Positions 35,989 through 45,764 of a DNA stretch of 64,000 nucleotides are shown here, piece by piece (within the stretch, counting starts at the first letter, position 1; the number at the start of each line of letters is the position of its first letter). Origin of the DNA: Alkalihalobacillus sp. LMS39 (GTDB lineage Bacteria > Bacillota > Bacilli > Bacillales > Bacillaceae_F). Where the stretch lies: assembly GCF_022812285.1 (NCBI RefSeq), contig NZ_CP093300.1, positions 4,513,171 through 4,577,170 of the forward strand, in the 5' to 3' direction. The notes beneath the pieces were generated by a model. That model ran no database searches. It saw nothing but the letters and a program-made list of their open reading frames with translations, and had not been told where the DNA came from. The position numbers and the translations under genes are program-made.

Positions 35989-37200
35989 TTATCTGAAATC
36001 TTTTATTATTCTTTTAAAGACAGTGGTAGATTCATATCTTAATTTATAAATAAAAAGCTCTGTGTTACTCAATATTTGTCCTTTTTTATTCGGTCTAATT
36101 TTTATTAGCTTTTTCATAACATTATTGATGTCATATAAGTCTTTCACTACTTCATTGGTTTCTTTACAAACCTTTATATATTCTTCTTCACTTAGTGATA
36201 TTATTTCATTCAAATAGGTGTAAAAGGTACTCATTTCTTCATTTGTAGCACTCAATCTTTTAGGATTCATATGAAAAAAACCTGATGATGAATTATCATA
36301 CGTATAATCTTTAGCTATAATAGATGGAACAGAAACTATACCAGCATCTAAAAGTGTTGTTCCCATTCCAACATTAACATGAGATGCTTTGATTAATTGT
36401 TTCAAATCATTGTAAGAGGTTTGTCCAATTAAGTTGATATTACATTTTACATTGTCCTCTAATTTATCGATATAATCCTTTAATTTATCAAAATCCTCAC
36501 CAAAAGTTACTATTGTCAGCTTAATATTCTTATATTTTTTTGAAATTTTATTATAATCATCTATTAGTCCAAATAAATATCCCTTAAACGGAAATTTGGA
36601 ACGCGCAATACTAATCACTTTAAATGAATCAGTTTTTGTTTTTTTCAGGATCGCCTCATAATCAAATTTACTTGTTTCAATAGGCAACCTTATTAATTTA
36701 TCTTCTTTATTATGAATAGATATTTTGTAGAACTTTTCATTAATTTCAATTGGTTTATTTGAAGGATAGATAAGACTATTATTTTCATCTAATTTTAAAA
36801 ATATCTTCTTAAAAAAAAGCTTAAATATATTGCTTTTTCCATATTTCATTGCTGTATTAGATATATTATATAGTAACGAGTGCTCAATATCTAAATGCTT
36901 TCGTAGTCTTTCAACAAAAATAAAAGCAGATAGGTTGTATGTTAAAAACACAAACTTTTCTCCGTCCATATATTTTTCTAATAACTTTCCACTAATTTTA
37001 CTTTTCTCCCAACAATACGCTCTAATCCCACTGTTTTCAATATCGGCATAATTGTTAGAATCAGTAATTTCATTACATATAAACACCGTTTCATAACCGT
37101 TTGTAGTAAGCCATTTACCTAACCTCATTGATAAAGTTCCTGCGCCACCAGTTGTATGGGGATTAAATATCACATATATAGGTCTCATCTTCTTAAACAC
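35989..37200 (-). CDS. Glycosyltransferase (GT4-like), 403 aa
   Basis: GT-B fold pattern with N-terminal IYVIFNPHTTGGAGTLSMRL (Gly-Gly acceptor loop). The C-terminal half includes KVISIARSKFPFKGYLFGLI and LIKASHVNVGMGTTLLDAGI-VSVPSII, the latter in place of the usual E-x7-E loop. GTG at 37200 is used; an ATG at 37188 is also possible. Composition is very AT-rich. It transfers a sugar at the cytoplasmic face during repeat-unit assembly. Donor and acceptor are unknown. Confidence 0.7.
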   Translation of the reverse strand: MFKKMRPIYVIFNPHTTGGAGTLSMRLGKWLTTNGYETVFICNEITDSNNYADIENSGIRAYCWEKSKISGKLLEKYMDGEKFVFLTYNLSAFIFVERLRKHLDIEHSLLYNISNTAMKYGKSNIFKLFFKKIFLKLDENNSLIYPSNKPIEINEKFYKISIHNKEDKLIRLPIETSKFDYEAILKKTKTDSFKVISIARSKFPFKGYLFGLIDDYNKISKKYKNIKLTIVTFGEDFDKLKDYIDKLEDNVKCNINLIGQTSYNDLKQLIKASHVNVGMGTTLLDAGIVSVPSIIAKDYTYDNSSSGFFHMNPKRLSATNEEMSTFYTYLNEIISLSEEEYIKVCKETNEVVKDLYDINNVMKKLIKIRPNKKGQILSNTELFIYKLRYESTTVFKRIIKDFR

Positions 37201-37241
37201 ATCGCCCTTCAGTATATAAACTTACAATTACTTAAATAGAT

Positions 37242-38474
37242 TTATAATATCTTTTCATTTGAAGATTTTAAATGAATTTCCAATGATGTTAGTAAGAGTA
37301 ATGCCTTACTATAATTCTTCTTTTGGTTTACATGTTTTTCAAATATTTCTTTGATATCTATCCAATCTATAATCTTTCTATCTGCTAAGTCATTTATATT
37401 ATCTTTCACAATATTATTAAGTTCTCTCTTTTCTCTAATTCCAGTATTAAAATCTAAATAATTTATATTTTTATCTTTAAACATGGGATAAAATTTATTG
37501 ATTTCGCTCTTTAACTTTCTAAACACCCTACCAGAAAATTGCCTTACTTTCCCAGAATTTAAAGGTAAACCCATTGAATTTTTAGTTGGGTATGAAAAAA
37601 TGTCAGGAAAAGTACTTTGTAACATGTTTTTATAAAGATGCTGGTTTATTCTAAACCTATTATCAATACTAAGAAAAAAGAGTAATAAATCTTCATCTGT
37701 AAAGGGGGTAACATAATTAAATCCTTTAATAAGAACATGTGGCTCAATAAATTTTAATTGTCTATTCATAAAATGCATTTGTTCTTCTATACTTAATTTT
37801 TTTACACCCAAATTTTTATCATATTCAATGTATTCGTATATTTCAGAGTCTTTAACGGTAGATGTTAAATCCATTGTATATCTGTTTTTGTTTATAAAGT
37901 TTTGCTTAATCGTTTCTAGAGATTCAGACATTACTTTTGGAGTTACTGCACCTGTGAGAAGTCCAGCGTTAAATCCTGACCATATTAAACTATCACTATA
38001 ATATTGATCCAGCTCCCATATTGGGGGGTGATGAAATAAAACTGTTTGACGGTCAATCCTTTTAGAAATATCTAGAAGTTCATAAAAATCATATTTATAA
38101 TTTGTTAAGGGAAAGCACTTGTGCTGTGTCCCAACTATATTTGCAATATTACAGCCTATTTCAAAATCTAGAGTTCCTGGTGTACCAAATGTATATGTTT
38201 CAATATTTGAAGCATCAGTGAAGTATAACAAACCTGCTAATATCGCTCTGCTATCTAATCCTCCACTGATTGGTACAACATGCCTCTTTCCATTTAAGAA
38301 TCTCTTTTCTAATGATTTTATAAATAATCTAGAACCCTCATTAACTAACTCTTCCTCATGTAGATCCATATACTTATTTTTGTTGATACCACTAAAATCA
38401 ATAGACATTCTCGGATTTTTATAATCCAAAAAATACCCCAACTTTAAGAATGAATTTATGTCAGTCAGATTCAT
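37242..38474 (-). CDS. Asparagine-synthetase-like amidotransferase lacking the glutaminase domain, 410 aa
   Basis: The ATP-pyrophosphatase P-loop reads VPISGGLDSRAILAGLLYF (Ser-Gly-Gly-Leu-Asp-Ser at residues 70-75), followed by ETYTFGTPGTLDFEIGCNIA. The N-terminal glutamine amidohydrolase domain with its Cys1 is absent, and only about 45 residues precede the synthetase fold. ATG at 38474 is chosen because GGGGAG is 9 bases upstream; TTG at 38510 is an alternative. It probably activates a carboxyl group (perhaps a uronic acid) with ATP for amide formation using free ammonia or another amine. This is inference. Confidence 0.72.
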   Translation of the reverse strand: MNLTDINSFLKLGYFLDYKNPRMSIDFSGINKNKYMDLHEEELVNEGSRLFIKSLEKRFLNGKRHVVPISGGLDSRAILAGLLYFTDASNIETYTFGTPGTLDFEIGCNIANIVGTQHKCFPLTNYKYDFYELLDISKRIDRQTVLFHHPPIWELDQYYSDSLIWSGFNAGLLTGAVTPKVMSESLETIKQNFINKNRYTMDLTSTVKDSEIYEYIEYDKNLGVKKLSIEEQMHFMNRQLKFIEPHVLIKGFNYVTPFTDEDLLLFFLSIDNRFRINQHLYKNMLQSTFPDIFSYPTKNSMGLPLNSGKVRQFSGRVFRKLKSEINKFYPMFKDKNINYLDFNTGIREKRELNNIVKDNINDLADRKIIDWIDIKEIFEKHVNQKKNYSKALLLLTSLEIHLKSSNEKIL

Positions 38475-38519
38475 TTTCAGTAGCTCCCCATTTGAATTAA
38501 TTACTAACAAAGGTACTTT

Positions 38520-39632
38520 TTAAATATTATTAACCAAAACATTATGGGCTCTTTGAGACCAAGTATAATCTTTAAATAGTACCTCTTTTGCATTGTTGGC
38601 AATACGAACTGCCTCTTTCTCATTATTTTTTATAAACTCTATTTCTCTTTCCCATTCATCCATATTTTCTGGGTCACATAAGAATGCTGTTTCTCTATGC
38701 TCTAGAACCTCTTCAATTACCTCTAGTTTTGAAGTGAGAATTGGAATCCCTAAAGACATATACTCAAATATTTTCAAAGGAGACATCCAATTAGCTAAGT
38801 TAGACTTTCCTTTTCCTACACCTTTGACAACCTTAAGATACGGAGCTATTAAAATATCACAATTACTAGCTAGAGATAAAGCATCCTTATTAGGTTTAAA
38901 ACCGTAAAAATGAACATTATCCCTTCCAGCAAGTTTACTTTTCCAATATAGAATATCTTCCTCTTTCCCCCCGATTATATGAAAACCTATGTTATTCATC
39001 CTTAAACTAAGATCATTAATTAATTCCATCCCTTTTCCTGAGTATAAGTGACCTACATAACCAATGTTAATTCGTTTATCCAACTCACATAACTGGGAGC
39101 TTTCATTATTAATAACAATCCTGTTTGCTCCATCATGTGCAACTTGGACTTCTGAAGCTGCTAATGATTTAAACGTTTTTAAAAATTTGTCTTTTAATTT
39201 ATTTGAAATCACAACAGTTTTATAGTAATTTTTTTTCTTGGTCATATGATAAAACATTGCTTGGCTGTAAAAACGACTATCAGTTATTGGTTGATGTGCC
39301 TCAAATATGACTTTACTACCTAACATAGAACTTATATAACACCCTGGCAAGAATCTCCCATAAACAATGTCCGCTTTTTCTTTTTTTGCATATCGAGCTG
39401 CTAAAAATGCATATCTATATTTAGGAAGGCTAAATTTTTTTATTTTAAATTTTTCTTCGACATCATAATATTCAAATATATTTTTAACACCTGTCTCAGT
39501 GTTTTCATAACATGGAGCTATTAGGATTACTTCATTTCCATTTTTAGCAAATGCTTCACACATTTTCATTATGTGTAAACTGTTCGCCGTACGAGAAGGT
39601 ATTATTGCATTCGATATATAAACTATCTTCAT
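38520..39632 (-). CDS. Glycosyltransferase family 4, 370 aa
   Basis: GT-B protein: MKIVYISNAIIPSRTANSLH at the N-terminus, NIGYVGHLYSGKGMELINDL, and the donor-site region MSPLKIFEYMSLGIPILTSK with the conserved E-Y-x-x-x-G-x-P. AAGGTGG lies before the ATG. Its stop lies 10 bases upstream of the longest version of the following amidotransferase-like gene. Confidence 0.82.
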   Translation of the reverse strand: MKIVYISNAIIPSRTANSLHIMKMCEAFAKNGNEVILIAPCYENTETGVKNIFEYYDVEEKFKIKKFSLPKYRYAFLAARYAKKEKADIVYGRFLPGCYISSMLGSKVIFEAHQPITDSRFYSQAMFYHMTKKKNYYKTVVISNKLKDKFLKTFKSLAASEVQVAHDGANRIVINNESSQLCELDKRINIGYVGHLYSGKGMELINDLSLRMNNIGFHIIGGKEEDILYWKSKLAGRDNVHFYGFKPNKDALSLASNCDILIAPYLKVVKGVGKGKSNLANWMSPLKIFEYMSLGIPILTSKLEVIEEVLEHRETAFLCDPENMDEWEREIEFIKNNEKEAVRIANNAKEVLFKDYTWSQRAHNVLVNNI

Positions 39633-39702
39633 CTTTTACCACCTTAATTCAATAGTCCCTAAACTTATATAAATTACATATACATATAAAAGTATGCAAA
39701 TT

Positions 39703-40866
39703 TTATTCGACATTTTTTTTCCATTCTTCAAGAATACTATTTTTTGAAAATATTTTTGATCTTTCTACTGAATTCTCTTTCAATGCTTGATATTTAACTG
39801 GTTTATTTTTTTTCATTTCAATTAATTTACAAATCGATTCAGTCAAATCATTTTTTTCTCTCTCATAACTTTCCTTGTCCGCTCTACTTCTTTTTGGAAT
39901 TACAAACCCAAATTTCGTTAATTCAATTCTTTCATTTTCATACTCTACTACATCTAACATTTCACTCGGACCCGACGGACAATTCTTTGCTACTATTGGT
40001 GTACCAACAGAAAGGGCCTCTAATAGCACATTCGGAAACCCCTCAAAATTAGAATTTAAAACAAATATATCGGATTTACTTACGTACTTAAACGGGTTTT
40101 TCACATTCCCTATCAAATAAACTGATTTATTTAATTTTAATTGTTTGATGGTTTCTATTAATTCTTTTTCTAGGATTCCTGAACCAATTATTATAAGTTT
40201 ATATTCTGGATGAACCGATAATACATTCTTAAAAGACTCTATCAATTGTTTTTGGGCCTTTTGTGGTGTTAAAGATCCTACATTTATTATTACCGGGCTT
40301 TCAAATAACTTTTTATGTTCTTCTGCCACGACTTCTTTTGATTGAGCCTCTACTTTTTCCGTATCTATAAGATTATATATCACCTTTATTTTATCTTCTG
40401 GCACATTAAAATTCTCTACTAAATCATTTTTTGAGAAAATAGAATTAGTAATAATTAAGTCAGCCTTTGGATAATATCTCTTCATTAAATTCACTCTATA
40501 TAAATATTTTGGACTTTTATACCTTTCGCTCAAGTAATTTCTTACTGAAATAATAGACTTATGTTTAGTTTGCAATGAGCTTTTGATATTCATAATATTA
40601 CTTCTTTCGAGAAAAGAAATTACTGTATCTCTAGGTGTAAAGATACGTTGTAATTTTTTTATTGCTATATAATCTAACAAAGGTCTCTTGTAAACACTAA
40701 TTATTTCTGGATACAATGCTCCTATAGTCGTATCAGTCTCTAAGTCATACTTTATTACATTTTCAATCAATAAAAGATGATCAATACCAAGTTCTTTGCC
40801 GATTAAATATGATGCTTGTCTTTCAGCTCCACCGAAAACTAAATTATCAATCATGAAATACTTCAT
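39703..40866 (-). CDS. Glycosyltransferase family 4, 387 aa
   Basis: MKYFMIDNLVFGGAERQASY (the GGAER acceptor loop), VIINVGSLTPQKAQKQLIES and SNFEGFPNVLLEALSVGTPI-VAKNCPSGPSE (E-G-F-P and E-A donor motifs). These identify a retaining GT4 enzyme. ATG at 40866 is preferred because AAGGAG stands 9 bases upstream; the frame open to 40896 includes that site. The acceptor is unknown. Confidence 0.85.
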   Translation of the reverse strand: MKYFMIDNLVFGGAERQASYLIGKELGIDHLLLIENVIKYDLETDTTIGALYPEIISVYKRPLLDYIAIKKLQRIFTPRDTVISFLERSNIMNIKSSLQTKHKSIISVRNYLSERYKSPKYLYRVNLMKRYYPKADLIITNSIFSKNDLVENFNVPEDKIKVIYNLIDTEKVEAQSKEVVAEEHKKLFESPVIINVGSLTPQKAQKQLIESFKNVLSVHPEYKLIIIGSGILEKELIETIKQLKLNKSVYLIGNVKNPFKYVSKSDIFVLNSNFEGFPNVLLEALSVGTPIVAKNCPSGPSEMLDVVEYENERIELTKFGFVIPKRSRADKESYEREKNDLTESICKLIEMKKNKPVKYQALKENSVERSKIFSKNSILEEWKKNVE

Positions 40867-40900
40867 ATTTATATGCTCCTTAATAATATTAAACAATCAT

Positions 40901-41716
40901 CTACAATCTTCTTGGATCATATTTCTTGAGAAGGCGATTGACCACTTTCCGTATTTTTATAGGTAAGATCCCCTTTACAAAAGCTACAAAAATACCTAAA
41001 TAAGCTATAGGAGCAGCTTTTACTTTCTTAGCACCTTTAACCCCCATGATAGCTTGCTGGAATTGAACTTTTATATTATTCTTTTTATAATAGTTATCAG
41101 TAGCTCTATAATATAATAATGGCATATCAATGTTCGCAAAGACTAAATTCGAATCAAGACACCTAAACCACAGGTCATAATCTTGTCGTCTACGTAACTT
41201 TTTATTATAGTTGCCAGCCTTAATAATTGACTCCTTTCGAAAAATTACGGACGGATGTATAAAAGGACATGTCCAAATTAAGTTTGAAATTCTATCATGA
41301 GTGGTTGGTACTTTTCTTAGCTCAATTATTTCTCCCAGAGCATCAATGTCATTAACATAACTACCTAAAATATCCACAGTAGGATTACTTTTTATGTAGT
41401 TCATTTGTATTTCTAATCTGTTTTTTACAGCAATATCATCTGCATCCATTCTTGCTATCCAAGGAGATTTTGCTAGTTTAACTCCTTCAGCAAGATTATA
41501 ACTTAACCCTTTATTCTCTTTATTAATTATTAACTTAATTCTTTTATCAAGCTCTGCGTAATGTTCCAAGATTTTTTTGCTGCCATCATTTGATGCATCA
41601 TCAAATATTAAAAAATCAAAATTTGTATATGATTGTTGTAGTATACTTTCAATACTCTGTGCTAGGAACTGTTCATCATTAAAAACACTCATTAAAACCG
41701 TTATTTGCGGATTCAT
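40901..41716 (-). CDS. Glycosyltransferase family 2, 271 aa
   Basis: GT-A fold: ITVLMSVFNDEQFLAQSIES, FLIFDDASNDGSKKILEHYA and the metal-binding DxD in SPWIARMDADDIAVKNRLEI; then a catalytic-side motif RRRQDYDLWFRCL. It is an inverting enzyme working on the cytoplasmic face. AAAGGAAGG precedes the ATG. Confidence 0.88.
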   Translation of the reverse strand: MNPQITVLMSVFNDEQFLAQSIESILQQSYTNFDFLIFDDASNDGSKKILEHYAELDKRIKLIINKENKGLSYNLAEGVKLAKSPWIARMDADDIAVKNRLEIQMNYIKSNPTVDILGSYVNDIDALGEIIELRKVPTTHDRISNLIWTCPFIHPSVIFRKESIIKAGNYNKKLRRRQDYDLWFRCLDSNLVFANIDMPLLYYRATDNYYKKNNIKVQFQQAIMGVKGAKKVKAAPIAYLGIFVAFVKGILPIKIRKVVNRLLKKYDPRRL

Positions 41717-41750
41717 TACGTTACCTTCCTTTATCTTACAATTAAAGGAC

Positions 41751-42611
41751 CTATTTATTTTCTACCTCTTTAATACTATTAGGAAAATCCTTTATTATAT
41801 AGGCATCTTTATATTTACTAACTTTCATGTCATACTTTAAATCTCCAAACACCTTGTTAAAAATCGATGACTTTTTTACTAAGATACTTATTAATGGGTT
41901 AAATACTTTCGTCAGTCTTATTTTTTTCCCGTTTAACTTCCCAATAATATATACTAGATTACTTGTATTCATATAAACTTCATTTTGAGGAAAAAACAAC
42001 CCTCTATCTTCATTAATAATCAAGAGTCTAATAAACTCACATAAATTATCAATATATATCACACTTCTTTGATTGTTATAACTAGGAAAAACAGGTGTTT
42101 TTTTTGCTAATTTTGATAACCTTCTATAATTACCTTTTGAATTTATCCCATAAATCATCGGTGGCCTTACAATTACAATATTGAAATTTTCATCCTGTAA
42201 TGACATTATCCCTTCTTCTGCTTGTAACTTACTCTTCCCATAAAAATTACTAGGATTAGGCACTGTATTTTCATCAATCACTCTTAACTCTTTGCTACTA
42301 TCACCATAAACAATAATACTACTTAGAAAAATGAATTGTTTAACTCCATCTTCTTTAGCCTTTTTCGCTACATCGATTGTCAAGTCTCGATTCACTTTAT
42401 AATATAACTCTTCCATCGATGGATCTGTTGAAACATGCGCAATCCCAGCCACATGTAGGATCACATCATATTTTGAAAAGTTTACTTCCTTCCACGTGTC
42501 ATCCCGCAAACTAATTTTATCTATAGCATATTCATTTGGGTAATGTTGAAGCCATTCTTCAAAACTATTGCCTACATAACTGTTTACACCTGTAATTAGT
42601 ATGTTTTTCAC
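41751..42611 (-). CDS. NAD-dependent nucleotide-sugar epimerase/dehydratase, 286 aa
   Basis: SDR protein with NILITGVNSYVGNSFEEWLQ (NAD site), LHVAGIAHVS, FLSSIIVYGDSSKE and the catalytic YGKSKLQAEEG. The pattern is that of the WbpV/FnlB-like or UDP-GlcNAc-4-epimerase-like branch often encoded directly beside an initiating sugar transferase. Start overlaps the transferase stop by 4 bases (ATGA). It may supply the first sugar of the repeat unit. The exact reaction is not determined. Confidence 0.75.
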   Translation of the reverse strand: MKNILITGVNSYVGNSFEEWLQHYPNEYAIDKISLRDDTWKEVNFSKYDVILHVAGIAHVSTDPSMEELYYKVNRDLTIDVAKKAKEDGVKQFIFLSSIIVYGDSSKELRVIDENTVPNPSNFYGKSKLQAEEGIMSLQDENFNIVIVRPPMIYGINSKGNYRRLSKLAKKTPVFPSYNNQRSVIYIDNLCEFIRLLIINEDRGLFFPQNEVYMNTSNLVYIIGKLNGKKIRLTKVFNPLISILVKKSSIFNKVFGDLKYDMKVSKYKDAYIIKDFPNSIKEVENK

Positions 42612-43246
42612 TCTGCTACATTCCCTTTAACTTTTGTCGTTTGTTTCTTTCCTGCTGTAGTTCCTGTTCCACCTTCTACTACTCCATCACTTTTTACTAC
42701 ACTAATAATCGTTCCGAAAAAGCATTTTACATCCATGACGATTCCGATATTTTTAATATATTGACCGTCTAATTCTGCTTTAACTTCAATAGGCAGCTCG
42801 TCTCTTCCATTAATTTGAGCCCATCCCGTAAGACCAGGGCGAACATCATTCGCACGATATTTATCTCTTTCAGAAATGAGATCAAACTGATTCCACAATG
42901 CCGGTCTAGGACCAATAATACTCATTTCCCCAACGAATATATTCCAAATTTGCGGTAATTCATCTAAAGACGTTTTCCGTAAGAATTTCCCCATTTTTGT
43001 AATATACTGATCTGGATTACCCAAAAGATGTGTAGGTGTATCTTTCGGAGTGTCTATTCTCATTGTTCGAAACTTGAGTATATAAAAATGCGACTTATTT
43101 ATTCCGATACGTTTTTGTTTAAATAACACTGGCCCTTTTGAATCTAATTTAATGGCTATAATAAGAAATAAAAAAATAGGAGATAAGACAATCATCCCTA
43201 TTAGCGACAAAATTATATCCATAACTCTCTTAAGATTCATATACAT
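42608..43246 (-). CDS. Undecaprenyl-phosphate sugar-phosphate transferase (initiating enzyme), 212 aa
   Basis: Bacterial sugar transferase family: one N-terminal membrane segment (VMDIILSLIGMIVLSPIFLF), then KGPVLFKQKRIGINKSHFYI, LKFRTM, KTSLDELPQIWNIFVGEMSI and GPRP, the active-site blocks of PglC/EpsL/WcaJ-type enzymes. GAGG stands 8 bases before the ATG at 43246. It loads the first sugar phosphate on undecaprenyl phosphate. The C-terminal tail (VEGGTGTTAGKKQTT) is unusually Gly/Thr-rich. Confidence 0.9.
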   Translation of the reverse strand: MYMNLKRVMDIILSLIGMIVLSPIFLFLIIAIKLDSKGPVLFKQKRIGINKSHFYILKFRTMRIDTPKDTPTHLLGNPDQYITKMGKFLRKTSLDELPQIWNIFVGEMSIIGPRPALWNQFDLISERDKYRANDVRPGLTGWAQINGRDELPIEVKAELDGQYIKNIGIVMDVKCFFGTIISVVKSDGVVEGGTGTTAGKKQTTKVKGNVAE

Positions 43247-43274
43247 TAAACACACCTCAATTATTTTTATTGCT

Positions 43275-43766
43275 TTAACGAAGCTGCTGCCAATCTAATT
43301 TTGTACTGGGCTTTATAAAAGAACCAGCTGTAACGATAACTCCCACATTAATATGTGAAAACTCTCCAACTTTACAATCATGGTCTAGTAAAGCTCCAAT
43401 ACTTATAATACAACCCTCTTTTACTACTGTATTCACATTAATGACTGCATTAGCACAAATTACTGTTCCGTGTTCAATTTTAGCGGTATTACTTACATAG
43501 GCTGATGGATGACGTAAGATTGGGATTTGAAATCCTATTGATGCTAATTTCTTTTGCCACTCTCTTCGAAATTGGTTATCTCCAAATGCGACGAATGCAT
43601 GGCTATAATCCTCTTTGAACTTTATTACTTCATTCAACGTTCCAATTGCAACATTTGAATTATCATCCAAAAAATCAACCTTATCGAACGTTCCCATCAA
43701 TTCAGCTGTTTCTTTCACAACTCTCCCATGACCACCAGCACCTAATATGATTAAATTTTTATTCAT
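43275..43766 (-). CDS. NeuD/EpsM-like sugar O/N-acyltransferase, apparently C-terminally short, 163 aa
   Basis: N-terminal Rossmann-like part NLIILGAGGHGRVVKETAEL, then left-handed beta-helix hexapeptides (GTVICANAVINVNTVVKEGC, IISIGALLDHDCKVGEFSHI with the catalytic His). Family members usually have about 210 residues with two or three more coils, ending in a VVGVPAK-type sequence. This one stops after VIVTAGSFIKPSTKLDWQQLR, so about 45 residues appear lost. It may be non-functional or a minimal form. It lies between capD and the initiating transferase as in many Bacillus eps operons. Confidence 0.78.
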   Translation of the reverse strand: MNKNLIILGAGGHGRVVKETAELMGTFDKVDFLDDNSNVAIGTLNEVIKFKEDYSHAFVAFGDNQFRREWQKKLASIGFQIPILRHPSAYVSNTAKIEHGTVICANAVINVNTVVKEGCIISIGALLDHDCKVGEFSHINVGVIVTAGSFIKPSTKLDWQQLR

Positions 43767-43815
43767 ATTTACATTGTCCTTTTACCTAAATGAACTTCAT
43801 CTTCTTAAAGCAAAC

Positions 43816-45636
43816 TTATTTAACTACATCCAACACTTTTAAACGGTTTTTCCTAAAGTTAGCAATATCCAGCAGTTCTTGGCGGAGAGCTTCTTTTTCA
43901 TACTCTTCAAATCCACTAATTAACTCTGTTGTCACATTAATATTAACTGGCGGCGTCTTTCCAATATATATCTTAGGAAAGACTTGTTTGTCATGAACTT
44001 CATCTTTACCAAGTAATTCTTCAAACATTTTTTCACCTGGTCGCATACCTGTAAACTGAATCCCAATTTCATCAATCGAATATCCTGAAAGTTTAATAAG
44101 GTTCTTCGCCAAATCAACAATCTTTACTGGCTCACCCATATCAAGAACAAATATTTCTCCTCCACGTGCTAATGCACCAGCTTGAAGAACAAGTCTTGAT
44201 GCCTCTGGAATCGTCATAAAGTAACGAACCATATCAGGATGCGTAACCGTGACAGGACCACCAGCTTTAATTTGTTCTTTGAAAAGTGGGATTACACTGC
44301 CACGACTTCCTAATACATTACCAAATCGAACAGCCACAAATCGCGTCTGACTAATTAAATCCATATGTTGAATAATCATTTCTGCTATTCGCTTTGTCGA
44401 CCCCATCACACTTGTTGGGTTTACCGCTTTGTCCGTTGAAATCATGACAAATGTATCGACTTTGGCCTCGCTCGCTGCTTCTGCAACATTTTTTGTGCCA
44501 ATAACGTTATTTTTTACAGCTTCTTCTGGATTCCGCTCCATTAACGGTACATGTTTATGTGCGGCTGCATGAAAGACAACATGTGGTTTTCTTGTGTTCA
44601 TAATCGCAAAGATTTTTTCACGGTCTTGAATATCAGCAATTTCTGTATCGATGTTTAACTCAGGTACATTTCTTCGAAGTTCCATTTCAATCGAATATAT
44701 ACTGTTTTCCCCGTGACCAAGAAGAATTAATTGTTCAGGATCAAATTTTGAAATTTGGCGGCATATTTCAGAACCAATAGATCCACCTGCACCGGTAACT
44801 AAGATGGTTTGACCTTTTATGTAAGTTGCGATCCCGTTAATATCTAATTCGACAGGTTCTCTTCCAAGCAAGTCTTCCACTTGAACTTCACGAAATTGCT
44901 CAACGGCCACTTTCCCCGTCATAATATCCTCTATTTTAGGCATGATTTGTGCTTTTGCTTTTGTTTTTGCACATTCGCTAAAGATTTTGTTTAATTCTTC
45001 GCGACTAAGAGAAGGGATTGCTATTATGATATTTTCAATATTATATTCCTTCACTGTTTCTTCAATTTGCTCAATCCCACCAACTACTGGAATTCCAAGA
45101 ATCTCTAAATTTTGCTTGTGAATATCATCATCAATAAAGGCGACTGGGTTCAATTCTGCTAATTCATTATGTTGAAGTTGCCTTACCACCATCGTTCCTG
45201 CAGCTCCAGCCCCAATAATTAAAGTTGAAATCTGGTTTTTATTCGGTTTTATATATGTATCTCTATACATTCTCCACGAAAACCTTGCCCCACCGATAAA
45301 TAAAATATGCATCATCCACGTTATCGTTAACGTTCGTAGATACATCTCTTGAAAAACTAGGAATTGTACTACAGCTGTTAGTAAAATTGTAAACGTGACG
45401 GCTTTACCAATCGCAACCAATTCATGGACACTTGCATATTGCCAAGCTTTTTTATAGAGCTTATATAAGTGCGCAAATAAGTGATGCCCTGCTAACAACG
45501 TTATGGCACTAACTAAAAGAACAGGTGAAAGTAAATTGCTTGTCGGAACAAGAATTACATTACTAATAAAAATACAAATAAGAACAATAAATGAGTCTAT
45601 TACTACTAAACTCGCTAATCGACTTCGATAAGACAT
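43816..45636 (-). CDS. CapD/EpsC-type nucleotide-sugar 4,6-dehydratase/epimerase, 606 aa
   Basis: Four N-terminal membrane helices (residues about 5-115), a first Rossmann domain with STLIIGAGAAGTMVVRQLQH, and a C-terminal SDR domain with ILVTGAGGSIGSEICRQI and VFHAAAHKHVPLMERNPEEA. FlaA1/CapD/EpsC enzymes have Met-x-x-x-Lys instead of Tyr-x-x-x-Lys, and STDKAVNPTSVMGSTKRIAE (Met...Lys) fits. ATG at 45636 follows AAGGAGG. It acts on UDP-GlcNAc in the family. It is the first gene after the EAR RNA and terminator, the place epsC has in B. subtilis. Confidence 0.9.
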   Translation of the reverse strand: MSYRSRLASLVVIDSFIVLICIFISNVILVPTSNLLSPVLLVSAITLLAGHHLFAHLYKLYKKAWQYASVHELVAIGKAVTFTILLTAVVQFLVFQEMYLRTLTITWMMHILFIGGARFSWRMYRDTYIKPNKNQISTLIIGAGAAGTMVVRQLQHNELAELNPVAFIDDDIHKQNLEILGIPVVGGIEQIEETVKEYNIENIIIAIPSLSREELNKIFSECAKTKAKAQIMPKIEDIMTGKVAVEQFREVQVEDLLGREPVELDINGIATYIKGQTILVTGAGGSIGSEICRQISKFDPEQLILLGHGENSIYSIEMELRRNVPELNIDTEIADIQDREKIFAIMNTRKPHVVFHAAAHKHVPLMERNPEEAVKNNVIGTKNVAEAASEAKVDTFVMISTDKAVNPTSVMGSTKRIAEMIIQHMDLISQTRFVAVRFGNVLGSRGSVIPLFKEQIKAGGPVTVTHPDMVRYFMTIPEASRLVLQAGALARGGEIFVLDMGEPVKIVDLAKNLIKLSGYSIDEIGIQFTGMRPGEKMFEELLGKDEVHDKQVFPKIYIGKTPPVNINVTTELISGFEEYEKEALRQELLDIANFRKNRLKVLDVVK

Positions 45637-45670
45637 AGTTTCCTCCTTCCAATTCTCCACATAAAAAATG

Positions 45671-45722
45671 TAAAGCCTTAAACTAAATTATTTTCAAATA
45701 AATAACTTAATTTAAGGCTTTA
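45671..45722 (-). terminator. Intrinsic terminator between the EAR RNA and capD/epsC
   Basis: On the minus strand AAAGCCTTAAA pairs with TTTAAGGCTTT around a long AT-rich loop and is followed by ACATTTTTT, inside the operon. Full-length transcription requires antitermination. Confidence 0.75.
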
Positions 45723-45764
45723 TATTAAAACCAGCTTTTTGTAAGCGTTTCATTATTTTAAATT

